Of a stretch of 13,990 nucleotides of DNA, positions 7,599-13,990 are shown piece by piece. The position numbers were made by a program, and so were the translations under genes. Under the pieces are notes generated by a model. It made no database searches. It saw nothing but the letters and a program-made list of their open reading frames with translations, and was not told the DNA's origin. How positions within the stretch are numbered: the first letter of the stretch is position 1; each line of letters starts with the position of its first letter. This DNA comes from an uncultured Bacteroidaceae bacterium (GTDB lineage Bacteria > Bacteroidota > Bacteroidia > Bacteroidales > Bacteroidaceae), in assembly GCA_934364765.1 (NCBI GenBank), contig CAKRMO010000004.1, forward strand, positions 1 to 13,990, given 5' to 3'.

Positions 7599-9568
7599 TG
7601 TTTCTTTTTCAGCACTATCATGTCGTTGCCGCGCTCTGCCAGCGTGGTGAACATATTTCTTACGTTCTGGTATTGCCCGCTGCCGAAGAAGGTGGCGTTA
7701 AGCCTGAACACGGTTGAAATGTGTATCTCGTTGTCTGCCGAAGTGTACTCGGAGCTGAAAGAGATGCCGTTGTCGGGGGTTGAAACTGACACGTTTTGCG
7801 GAAGTTCTTCGACTTCCCATCCCTCGGGTATGGTAATGGAATAGTTTGAAACCTCAATCTGCCGGCAAGGAAACTCCACGGGCAAAAAGCGTTTGGCGTC
7901 CGTAAACGGGTTGCTGCTCACCAGCCGCCTCACAATGGGGTTTATGTAAATGCGTTCCGCGTTCACTTCGCCTTTCCTTGCGAATTTGTATTTTTCAGTC
8001 GCTTCGTTTGAAAATTCACCTGTCCCTGTGGCAGAGAAGTCCGATACGGTTACGTTTTCTTCCTTTTCCATATCGCCGACAAATTGCTTTTCGTCCTTGG
8101 CGTCCGAATAGTTCTTCCGGAATTCATAGGCTGCCTGTCCGCAGTTCCGCACAAGGCATTCCCCGCCCATTGTGCCGTCGGCGGATATGGCGGCGTCCAC
8201 CGTGTTGCTTATGGTGGAAAGGGCCACTTCCTGCATGTTGATCCATTTCTCTCCGTTGTCCCTGTTCACAATCCTTGCGCGCATGGGGTAGAGCTTGGTT
8301 GAAAAGGCGTTCACAAACCCTTTCTCGCCCGAGGCGTCGGCAAAGACCAGGTTTTCGTCCGACAGGTATATCGCCACAATGAACGTGTTTATTTTTTCGA
8401 CGCTCGGGTGTGTAAGCGGCAGCAGCCCACTGTCCCGGCGGCGCATTACCACGGGGCTTGCCTTCACACCCACGTCATGAAGCATATTGATGAGAACCAG
8501 GTTCAAATCCGCGTTGCTCCCCGTCCCCGCCTTTACGGTTTTCGACATCGGCTTGGGGTATAGCGCATATCCCTTGTTCCACTTCAGGTGGCTTTGCAGC
8601 AGTTTTATTGTATTTATCACGCGCAGGCCTATGTCTGATATCGTATCTGTTCCGAGCGATTTAAGCTCCTCCGCATACGGGCTCGCCTTGCCCATCATGC
8701 CGCCGAAGGAGTTGTCGGAAAGCAGGAGGTCGTCAATTTTCTCCCAAGTGTTCCCGTAATTCTTGTAGTCGGAACCGGGAAGCTGCATACCAAGCAGTTC
8801 GGCGGAAACCTTTGCCACATAGTCGTTGGAACACCACACGTAGTCATCGCTTTTCGACGCGGGAATGTCGTTGCCCGCCATTGCGTATGTCTTGCTGCGC
8901 CCGCCGCCCATGTCGGTATAGTCAACGAGACCGTCCCCGTCAACCGTCTTCAGCCAATCATACCCTCGCAACTCGTAGTGAAACTGGAACATTTCGGGTA
9001 TGACTGCCGTATAACGCGCATAGGCCACAGGTATCTCCTGCTGGGCGTACCAGTCGTCCATGTTCGCATAAAACTCGCTGACCACGCTGTACTCATACTC
9101 TATTATGCTTCCCACATTAGCCTTGGGAATTGAGAACTTCACGCGGTCGCGGTTGTCGTCAATCTTTTCCCTGAACACAAGGTCGCTCTTCATCTTCGTC
9201 CTGACTAGTTCGCCTCCCTCCTTGTTGAAAGACGCAGCCTCGAGGTCCTCAATCGTCTCGCGCAAATGCCTCCCGGAATTATTGTACAGAACCACGCTGA
9301 CATTGGCGAATTCCTTGCCGTCCTCCTTGAGTATCTTGATGCGCACATGATTGGTCGTGATGTTCACAATCTTGCCGCCGGACGTTCTGAATTTCACATC
9401 GCGCAAATTCAGTAGCATCACCGCTTTCGCGTCAGGGTCTTTGTCATAGACCGTCATGTCGCGCTCCTCGGGGGTAATGTCGCCAAACTTGTACTGTGCG
9501 AGTTTTTCCGCCCGCAAAACGATGCACGACAAAACAGATAGCAATAATGGGAAAACTGTCCTTTTCAT
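7595..9568 (-). CDS. Secreted DUF3857 protein with degenerate transglutaminase-like domain
   Basis: A 657-residue exported protein and first gene of a two-gene unit. Signal peptide MKRTVFPLLLSVLSCIVLRA, then mature EKLAQYKFG. The DUF3857 domain (about 65-220) includes VGSIIEYEYSVVSEF and a DDWYAQQEIPVAYARY segment typical of the family. In the transglutaminase-like region, GTGSNADLNLVLINML lines up with GFGDCKALVNYMKAML of the neighbouring protein, putting Asn352 where Cys is expected; INTFIVAIYL has Thr395 in the His position, while VFADASG keeps Asp411. It is therefore probably not a thiol enzyme. GxxADxNL in place of a Cys motif recurs in this protein family, so this is a known type of loss rather than local damage. 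The frame is intact. The ATG at 9568 lies about 55 bases after a likely start site and directly precedes the signal peptide. Confidence 0.92.
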   Translation of the reverse strand: MKRTVFPLLLSVLSCIVLRAEKLAQYKFGDITPEERDMTVYDKDPDAKAVMLLNLRDVKFRTSGGKIVNITTNHVRIKILKEDGKEFANVSVVLYNNSGRHLRETIEDLEAASFNKEGGELVRTKMKSDLVFREKIDDNRDRVKFSIPKANVGSIIEYEYSVVSEFYANMDDWYAQQEIPVAYARYTAVIPEMFQFHYELRGYDWLKTVDGDGLVDYTDMGGGRSKTYAMAGNDIPASKSDDYVWCSNDYVAKVSAELLGMQLPGSDYKNYGNTWEKIDDLLLSDNSFGGMMGKASPYAEELKSLGTDTISDIGLRVINTIKLLQSHLKWNKGYALYPKPMSKTVKAGTGSNADLNLVLINMLHDVGVKASPVVMRRRDSGLLPLTHPSVEKINTFIVAIYLSDENLVFADASGEKGFVNAFSTKLYPMRARIVNRDNGEKWINMQEVALSTISNTVDAAISADGTMGGECLVRNCGQAAYEFRKNYSDAKDEKQFVGDMEKEENVTVSDFSATGTGEFSNEATEKYKFARKGEVNAERIYINPIVRRLVSSNPFTDAKRFLPVEFPCRQIEVSNYSITIPEGWEVEELPQNVSVSTPDNGISFSSEYTSADNEIHISTVFRLNATFFGSGQYQNVRNMFTTLAERGNDMIVLKKKQ

Positions 9569-9627
9569 TTGTGTGTGATATTTGATGTTATCGCAAGTTC
9601 AATATGTTAATTGTATGTTACTGTTTG

Positions 9628-9635
9628 CAAATATA
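9628..9635 (-). promoter_or_regulatory. -7 box of the DUF3857 operon promoter
   Basis: On the minus strand the sequence reads TATATTTG, an exact TAnnTTTG match and identical to the secDF box. Transcription would start near 9621, giving an AT-rich leader of about 50 nt before the ATG at 9568. No good -33 TTTG sits at the expected distance, so this rests on the -7 box and position. Confidence 0.6.
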
Positions 9636-9866
9636 GCGAATAATCCAATGCACGTTAATTGCATACAAAAATTATTTACCCCGATTTTAATTGTGAAACC
9701 TTAAAAAGTAAGATTGTTATGCGCCCTATATGGCATATACAACTGGTTTCTTGCCGAAAAAGCGGCGAATATCGCCAAAACTGCGCAACGCTTTGGTTTC
9801 CAAAGAAATAACCATACAAGAGAAGTCCGCTGTAACGAATTGTTTTTCAGAGATTTGAAAGAGGCG
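9636..9866. other. Gene-free AT-rich upstream region
   Basis: I see no gene or RNA family here. The only local structure is a small perfect palindrome, CTTTGG-TTT-CCAAAG (9791-9805), and short GCCG/CGGC pairings near 9753-9778. It lies between the DUF3857 promoter and the repeat copy B, so it could hold upstream control sites, but nothing recognisable is visible. Confidence 0.5.
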
Positions 9867-9901
9867 AAAAAAGGTCTGATGTAATTTGAATTACATCAGA
9901 C
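9867..9901 (-). terminator. Perfect 13-bp palindrome with T-run, terminator-like
   Basis: GTCTGATGTAATT at 9874-9886 and AATTACATCAGAC at 9889-9901 are exact reverse complements with a 2-nt centre; on the minus strand the hairpin is followed by CC and six T. On the plus strand it is followed by ATAATTTTT, so it could stop transcription either way. It is part of repeat copy B and lies about 290 bases past the nrdG stop, so it could be a back-up terminator for nrdDG. The stem is AT-rich, hence only moderate strength is expected. Confidence 0.55.
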
Positions 9902-10034
9902 ATAATTTTTCCTACGTCCTATGTGGTTTTTTCTACATCAAATGCAGTTTTTGCGGTATTGGTTTTACACCATTTGCATTGGCGTATTGCATACGCCCCT
10001 ACGGCGGTGCAAATTGTTGGTTGTGCGTTATATG
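9867..10034 (-). repeat. Composite intergenic repeat, copy B (inverted relative to copy A)
   Basis: Read on the minus strand this carries the same ordered blocks as 5280-5599: 10034-10014, then the GGCGTAT-TGC-ATACGCC palindrome with ACGGCGGTGC beside it (9981-10010), then 9944-9867 with CATTTGA, ACATAGGAC, TTATGTCTGAT and a T-run. The block nearest nrdG and the T-rich hairpin block differ from copy A by transitions only (6 of 21 and 11 of 78). The palindrome's three-base centre is flipped (TGC versus GCA). Copies A and B face opposite ways and enclose both DUF3857 genes, about 4.3 kb. Confidence 0.8.
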
Positions 10035-10117
10035 CGTCGTAAATATCACGTCTTTTGCTGCCAATTTGATCCGTATTGCTTATTGTGCGCTACTGCCCCA
10101 ATCCTCTATAAAATGGC

Positions 10118-10152
10118 GATTCCCTGCCCGAAATCACTTCGCGCAGGGAATC
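10118..10152 (-). terminator. Hairpin 3' of nrdG, probable transcript end
   Basis: GATTCCCTGC at 10118-10127 pairs perfectly with GCAGGGAATC at 10143-10152, and inside a C/C mismatch CGAA pairs with TTCG around ATCAC. It starts about 40 bases past the nrdG stop. On the minus strand it is followed only by GCCATTTTATAG, a poor T-run, so it may be a 3'-end-protecting stem as much as a classical terminator. Confidence 0.6.
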
Positions 10153-10192
10153 TTCGTGTAAAATTGAATTGCTTTATATCTTGTCTGTTCTT

Positions 10193-10663
10193 TTATTTCC
10201 GCCAAAACCTGTCCGTTATGTCCTCGTTTGTGCCGTCGGGCATTATGCGGTAGAGGCGTTGGTTGGTCGTGGGCTTGTTGAGCGGACCTTTTTCGGGGAT
10301 ATATGGGCCGAGCTTGACAAAGTCGAAAGCCGCCCGGTCGAAGTCCTTGGGGAAATCGGGCTTGCCCGAATACCACGCCGTGAGGAACTGCCCTGAATAG
10401 CTTTGGCGCACGTGGCGTGCCAGTGCCGCCACTTCTTGCGGAGCGTTGTCGCCGCCCATGAAGCATACGCAGGTAACTTCTCCCGCAAACCCCGAAACCA
10501 TTCTGTCAAGGGCTTCAGCCGTAAGCTCGTCGCCTTTGTCCTCCCAGAGATATGGACTGTGGCAGCCTTTGCAGCGGTTGGGGCAGAGCGAAAGGTTTAT
10601 CGCCAAAGTGGTCTCATCGGGAATTTCCTGAAAAACTATGTCGTAGCCTACGTATTTCAGCAT
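10193..10663 (-). CDS. nrdG: Anaerobic ribonucleoside-triphosphate reductase activating protein
   Basis: Radical SAM enzyme that uses S-adenosylmethionine and a 4Fe-4S cluster to place the glycyl radical on NrdD. In 156 residues it has the cluster motif CPNRCKGC (Cys27, Cys31, Cys34 in CxxxCxxC), followed by HSPYLWE, and the SAM-binding MGGD at 69-72. The open frame extends to a TTG at 10672 that would overlap nrdD, but the ATG at 10661-10663 gives MLKYVGYDIVFQEIP, the usual N-terminus of Bacteroidales NrdG, and sits five bases after the nrdD stop with GAGGG just before it. The tail has LGPYIPEKGPLNKPTTNQRLY, typical of the family. It is cotranscribed with nrdD. Length and all key residues are normal. 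Confidence 0.96.
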   Translation of the reverse strand: MLKYVGYDIVFQEIPDETTLAINLSLCPNRCKGCHSPYLWEDKGDELTAEALDRMVSGFAGEVTCVCFMGGDNAPQEVAALARHVRQSYSGQFLTAWYSGKPDFPKDFDRAAFDFVKLGPYIPEKGPLNKPTTNQRLYRIMPDGTNEDITDRFWRK

Positions 10664-10668
10664 CCCTC

Positions 10669-12813
10669 TCAACTGTTCGCCTGTGCCGCGCCTGTTGGTG
10701 CCTCAACGCTGTCCTTGTCGCGTGAGGGGTTGTCGTAGTAGCGGCGTGCCGCCTCCTTCTGCCTGTCCATGGAGAAATTTGATACGCGCTTCAGGTAGCC
10801 TATGACGCGGGTCAGATAGTCTATGTTCTTGCTGTGGCATACGGGACACTCTTTGAGGTAACGCTTGTCAATGTGTCCGCAGTCGTTGCACACGGTGTTG
10901 GGCACGTTGAACGTGAAATAGTTGCACCCTTCCTTTGCGGCAACCCTCAGAAGCTGGCGGTACTGCTTTTCGCTAAGGTGCTCGTCAAGGTTCATGTGGA
11001 GCGCCGAGCCGCCTGTGAGGTGCTCGATGAACTTGTGTCCGTGCAGGCGGAATTTCTCGAGAATGTGGGTGGCAGTGTCCTCAACAACGTAGAAATAGCT
11101 GTTGTAGCAGTCGCGCGGCACATAGTAGCCGTCCTCCCTGTCCCAGCGTGCGTGTTTCACGCCCACGTTCTCGGCAGGAATCATCTCGCAGTTGAACATA
11201 ACGTCCTTGGAGCGGTATTTCTTGTTGTAGTATTCCACCGTGCCGAGCACGCCCTGCACGAACTTGAGGTATTCGGGATTGTCGGAAATGGTGTATCCGA
11301 GAGATTCCGCAGCCTCCACAAGCCCGTTCACGCCTATTGTGAGATACTGGCGGGATATGTTGATGTAGCCCGCATCGAAAAGCGGCAGCATTCCCTTTGA
11401 CGCAAGATCCTTCAGGTTCTCGTTGTAGGCAATCTGCACCTTGTGCATTATGTCAACAACCTCGGCGATGTAGTCGAGATACGGCTTGCCCTGGCGCGTA
11501 GCCTCCTGCACGCAGCGGTTGAGGTTTATTGTCAGCACGCTCTTCGAGCCGGTGGAAACGCCGCCCGCGCCGAGCGTGTAGCTGAAGCCGTTGTTCTGGA
11601 TTTCGTTGCGCAGACGGCAGCACGAAGCCAGCGAGTCGGCGTTGTCGCTCATGTAGGTGAAGAACGAGTGTCCCTCGGCGTACATCTGCGCCGTGAAGTC
11701 GGCGTATTCCTTGTCAACCACATCGCCGTCTTTCGAAAGCAACGCCATTGTCTCAACAGGGAAGGTCAGCACGGTCTTTGTGCGCTCGGCGTTGAACCAG
11801 CGCATGAAACGTTTTTGCAGCCAGTTGAGCGCGTCCCAGTTGGGCTTTGAGCCGTCGGGGAAGCGGAAGTCGCCGAAAATGCTCTCGAAGTAGTTGTGGT
11901 CGTAGTAGGAAATGTTCCAGAACACGGCTTGGAAGTTCCTTGCCCCTGTGGGCTGGTTTATGGAGTAAACCACCTGTTCGAAGCAGTCGGTGATTATCTT
12001 GTCGAGAGTGCGGTGGCGTTTTGAAAGGTCAACAACGTCGTCGGCGTGCTTATAGTAGTCGTCGCCGTATTCCTGACCTATGAAATACGACATATACATA
12101 AGGAACTCCGGGGTGGCGCACGCGCCGCTTAGCATGCTCGAGACGATGAACACCATGTTTATGAACCCGCCGCAGAACGACTTCAGGTTTGTCGGGGCTG
12201 TGGAGTTGCCGCCAATGCTCTTGGTGCCGCTGATGAGCCATGGGTACATGGTGATGCTTGCGCAGTAGTTGGCAAGGCTTGTCTCGTCATTCTTATATAT
12301 GAAGTGGTGTTCGAGAAGATAAAGGTAGCGGTCGGCAAGCTCCTTGCCATACATCTCCTTAATCTTGTCGCACAGCAGGCGGCGGTTGAGGCGTATGAAG
12401 TTCGACTTGGGCAGCTCGCCGATGAGCGTGGCTATGTTCTTGTTCTCCACATTGGCGTTTGCGTCATACTTTGAGCCGGTGGCGGGGTTCGACGCCTTGC
12501 AGTAGTCGATGAGGAACTTGAGCTTGTTGCGTATCTCGCGGTCCTCGAAATGTTTCTGGCGGTAAAGCATGAACGACTTTGCGGCCTTGTAGTGGTTTTC
12601 GCGCATGAGGGAGACCTCAACTTGGTTCTGGATGTCCTCAACGCTCATGCCGTTGCAAAAGCGCAGGTTCTCCATTACGCGCTGTATGTCTTCGGCGTGC
12701 ACGTGTTCGCTCACCGATTCGAATGCTTTGAGAATGGCACTCTTAATCTTCTCAAGAGAGAAACGCTCTGTGGTTCCGTCTCGCTTTGTTATCAAGAAAT
12801 TGTCGTAGCACAT
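10669..12813 (-). CDS. nrdD: Anaerobic (class III) ribonucleoside-triphosphate reductase
   Basis: Oxygen-sensitive glycyl-radical enzyme that reduces ribonucleoside triphosphates to deoxy forms for DNA synthesis. Of 714 residues, the first 95 or so form an ATP-cone (KRDGTTERFSLEKIKSAILK), the allosteric on/off site. The catalytic barrel follows, with a SCCRLRNE segment (Cys398, Cys399). The C-terminus has the zinc site CNDC (642, 645) and CPVC (656, 659) and the radical loop RVIGYLKR with Gly672, 42 residues from the end. Downstream, nrdG encodes the activase five bases after this stop. The ATG at 12813 is preceded by AAAGAAT and matches the expected start just before the ATP-cone. The promoter lies about 160 bases upstream. 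No frame damage or unusual composition is seen; together with nrdG this marks growth without oxygen. Confidence 0.98.
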   Translation of the reverse strand: MCYDNFLITKRDGTTERFSLEKIKSAILKAFESVSEHVHAEDIQRVMENLRFCNGMSVEDIQNQVEVSLMRENHYKAAKSFMLYRQKHFEDREIRNKLKFLIDYCKASNPATGSKYDANANVENKNIATLIGELPKSNFIRLNRRLLCDKIKEMYGKELADRYLYLLEHHFIYKNDETSLANYCASITMYPWLISGTKSIGGNSTAPTNLKSFCGGFINMVFIVSSMLSGACATPEFLMYMSYFIGQEYGDDYYKHADDVVDLSKRHRTLDKIITDCFEQVVYSINQPTGARNFQAVFWNISYYDHNYFESIFGDFRFPDGSKPNWDALNWLQKRFMRWFNAERTKTVLTFPVETMALLSKDGDVVDKEYADFTAQMYAEGHSFFTYMSDNADSLASCCRLRNEIQNNGFSYTLGAGGVSTGSKSVLTINLNRCVQEATRQGKPYLDYIAEVVDIMHKVQIAYNENLKDLASKGMLPLFDAGYINISRQYLTIGVNGLVEAAESLGYTISDNPEYLKFVQGVLGTVEYYNKKYRSKDVMFNCEMIPAENVGVKHARWDREDGYYVPRDCYNSYFYVVEDTATHILEKFRLHGHKFIEHLTGGSALHMNLDEHLSEKQYRQLLRVAAKEGCNYFTFNVPNTVCNDCGHIDKRYLKECPVCHSKNIDYLTRVIGYLKRVSNFSMDRQKEAARRYYDNPSRDKDSVEAPTGAAQANS

Positions 12814-12966
12814 ATTCTTTATGGGTTTTAAGTCGTTTTTTGTCAGGGCGGCCTTCTGCGTGGCCGGAGCCGCGTCAGAGGGATTTCCGCAGGAATAAGA
12901 CCGCGCCGTATGTATGTGGCAGATGTTTAACGGCTTGCTTTTTCGCGTTTGTTTTATCTCCCAATC
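12814..12966 (-). other. Long nrdD 5' leader
   Basis: From the predicted start near 12966 to the ATG is about 150 nt, clearly longer than the roughly 40-50 nt leaders of the other two promoters here. Its second half is GC-rich with self-complementary segments (GCGGC...GGCC...GGCCGCC, about 12846-12875), then ACAAAAAAC and the start. It does not match a riboswitch class I can recall. It may be a folded regulatory leader, or the real start may be nearer the gene. Confidence 0.4.
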
Positions 12967-12972
12967 CGATTA

Positions 12973-13002
12973 CAAAGGTATGATTTTCGGACAACATACA
13001 AC
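12973..13002 (-). promoter_or_regulatory. nrdDG promoter, Bacteroidetes type
   Basis: On the minus strand TACCTTTG (12973-12980) fits the -7 consensus TAnnTTTG, and GTTG (12999-13002) lies 18 bases upstream as a -33 element. This is the best-formed promoter in the window. I see no NrdR-box pair (ACAcWATATATWgTGT-like) next to it. Confidence 0.65.
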
Positions 13003-13032
13003 CCTCAAAACAGAAAAATTATTTCCCAAAAC

Positions 13033-13085
13033 GGAAAACTTTTTTGCGGCGGAAAATCCGAAAGTTTTCCATTTCGGAAAACTTT
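13033..13085. repeat. Three GGAAAACTTT blocks, two forming a 10-bp inverted repeat
   Basis: GGAAAACTTT occurs at 13033-13042 and 13076-13085 on the plus strand and as AAAGTTTTCC at 13061-13070. The last two form a perfect 10-bp inverted repeat with a 5-nt centre (ATTTC). They lie about 30-85 bp upstream of the nrdDG -33 box. They could be operator sites for nrdDG or merely A/T-rich hairpins behind pckA. The rest of 13003-13187 is purine-rich and shows no gene. Confidence 0.55.
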
Positions 13086-13187
13086 TACTCTAACAGGAAA
13101 GAGAAAATGTTCTGGTTTACAAAACATTCCTTTTGCAATCCGGAAAGCTGGGAGTGTGGGGGAAAAGAACGGAATGTGCGGAAAAGG

Positions 13188-13227
13188 AAAAAAAGTCCCG
13201 CAGCCTTTCGGACTGCGGGACTTTTTT
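13188..13227 (-). terminator. Terminator of pckA, symmetrical
   Basis: GTCCCGCAG and CTGCGGGAC (13195-13203, 13213-13221) pair around CCTTTCGGA, flanked by seven A on one side and six T on the other. It starts 24 bases after the pckA stop. Because of the A/T flanks it can work in both directions, separating pckA from nrdDG. Confidence 0.93.
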
Positions 13228-13250
13228 CAATATGCTCGATTCTTATAATA

Positions 13251-13990
13251 TCAAAGTTTCGGGCCTGCGGCAACAAGAGCCTTGCCGGCTTCGTTGCCTT
13301 CGTATTTCTTGAAGTTCTTGATGAAGCGTGCGGCGAGATCCTTGGCTTTCTCCTCCCATTCGGCTGCGCTCTTGTAAGTGTCGCGCGGGTCGAGAATGCT
13401 TGGGTCAACGCCTTCGAGCTGTGTGGGAACCACGAAGTCGAAATAAGGAATGGTCTTTGTGGGAGCAGCGTCGATTGAGTGGTCGAGGATTGCGTCGATA
13501 ATGCCGCGTGTGTCGCGGATTGAGATACGCTTGCCTGTTCCGTTCCAGCCGGTGTTCACGAGGTATGCCTTTGCGCCGCTCTTCTCCATGTGTGCCACGA
13601 GTTCCTCTGCATACTTTGTGGGGTGCAGTTCGAGGAACGCCTGGCCGAAGCAAGCGGAGAATGTCGGGGTGGGCTCGGTGATGCCGCGCTCTGTGCCTGC
13701 GAGCTTAGCCGTGAAGCCGGAGAGGAAGTAATACTTTGTCTGTTCCGGCGTGAGGATTGACACGGGAGGAAGAACTCCGAATGCGTCTGCGCTCAGGAAG
13801 ATAACCTGCTTTGCTGCGGGTCCGTGAGAAACGGGGCGCACGATGTTCTTGATGTGGTAGATAGGATACGAAACGCGGGTGTTCTCGGTTACGCTCTTGT
13901 CTGCGAAGTCAATCTTGCCCTCTGCGTCAACTGTAACGTTTTCGAGAAGTGCGTCGCGGTGGATGGCGTTGTAGATGTCGGGCTCTGCGT
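13251..13990 (-). CDS. pckA: Phosphoenolpyruvate carboxykinase (ATP), C-terminal part, 5' end outside window
   Basis: Interconverts oxaloacetate plus ATP and PEP plus CO2 plus ADP; in gut Bacteroidales it often runs towards oxaloacetate, feeding fumarate and succinate formation. About 245 C-terminal residues of a family of roughly 535 are visible. The frame is open to the right edge: residues before the GTG at 13841 ([17 protein letters not shown], then RVSYPIYHI) are family sequence, so that codon is internal. Diagnostic stretches are [43 protein letters not shown] and [13 protein letters not shown], typical of the ATP-dependent type (E. coli PckA has nearly the same strings). The nucleotide P-loop lies beyond the window. 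It ends GPKL and is followed by a strong terminator, so it is not cotranscribed with nrdDG. Confidence 0.97.
   Translation of the reverse strand, partial: AEPDIYNAIHRDALLENVTVDAEGKIDFADKSVTENTRVSYPIYHIKNIVRPVSHGPAAKQVIFLSADAFGVLPPVSILTPEQTKYYFLSGFTAKLAGTERGITEPTPTFSACFGQAFLELHPTKYAEELVAHMEKSGAKAYLVNTGWNGTGKRISIRDTRGIIDAILDHSIDAAPTKTIPYFDFVVPTQLEGVDPSILDPRDTYKSAAEWEEKAKDLAARFIKNFKKYEGNEAGKALVAAGPKL

Noticed and set aside
7047-7844. 265-residue plus-strand frame opposite the DUF3857 junction
   Set aside because: Antisense to two coupled genes with signal peptides and domain motifs; composition looks like a shadow.
5280-10034. Composite transposon carrying the DUF3857 genes between inverted repeats
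   Set aside because: The repeats contain no transposase, no target-site duplication is visible, and the enclosed genes look like normal chromosomal Bacteroidetes genes; intergenic elements inserted separately is simpler.
9886-10253. Plus-strand frames of 91 and 110 residues through repeat copy B
   Set aside because: They consist of the repeat and the antisense of nrdG; Cys/Phe-rich nonsense with no start context.
10664-10672. TTG start for nrdG at 10672
   Set aside because: The ATG at 10663 gives the family N-terminus and a clean five-base gap after nrdD.
12814-12966. Known riboswitch (TPP, cobalamin, SAM) in the nrdD leader
   Set aside because: I could not find the conserved core sequences of these classes; left as an unassigned leader.

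Overview
The window reads as ordinary chromosomal DNA from an anaerobic Bacteroidales bacterium. Muribaculaceae or a Prevotella/Bacteroides relative is plausible, but I cannot fix the family by eye. The pointers are: a fused SecD-SecF; a rhomboid ending in the short C-terminal domain usual in Bacteroidetes rhomboids; paired exported DUF3857/transglutaminase-like proteins; a class III (oxygen-sensitive) ribonucleotide reductase next to ATP-type PEP carboxykinase; A-rich start regions with little Shine-Dalgarno; and three promoters with the Bacteroidetes -7 box TAnnTTTG.

Layout. Plus strand, left: the 3' part of a rhomboid protease gene runs in from the left edge and overlaps by one base a membrane-anchored endonuclease/exonuclease/phosphatase (EEP) family gene (871-1968). 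Then comes secDF (2057-5110) with its own promoter, closed by a strong terminator at 5149-5185. Bases 5186-5753 are a gene-free, repeat-rich spacer where secDF meets leftward genes. Minus strand, the rest: two secreted DUF3857 proteins translationally coupled by an ATGA overlap (9568-7595, then 7598-5754) with a promoter near 9630; a second gene-free, repeat-bearing spacer (9569-10192); the nrdD-nrdG operon (12813-10193) with a promoter near 12975 and a leader of about 150 nt; a spacer with repeated GGAAAACTTT blocks and a terminator; and the 3' end of pckA, running in from the right edge.

How they work together. The plus-strand genes are envelope functions: intramembrane proteolysis, a membrane-tethered hydrolase, and proton-driven protein export. 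The DUF3857 pair looks like one member with a complete transglutaminase-like Cys-His-acid set and one that has lost Cys and His. nrdD/nrdG make and activate the anaerobic reductase that supplies deoxynucleotides, and pckA links the C4/fumarate route to PEP, so the right side is anaerobic core metabolism.

No defence system, prophage, CRISPR array, RNA gene or complete insertion sequence is visible. The least explained signal is a composite intergenic repeat present once on each side of the DUF3857 pair, in opposite orientation. Its two best-matching blocks align by hand over 99 nt without gaps and differ only by transitions, with foldable arms largely preserved through G-U-compatible changes. 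That suggests a mobile or RNA-active intergenic element; I claim no function for it.
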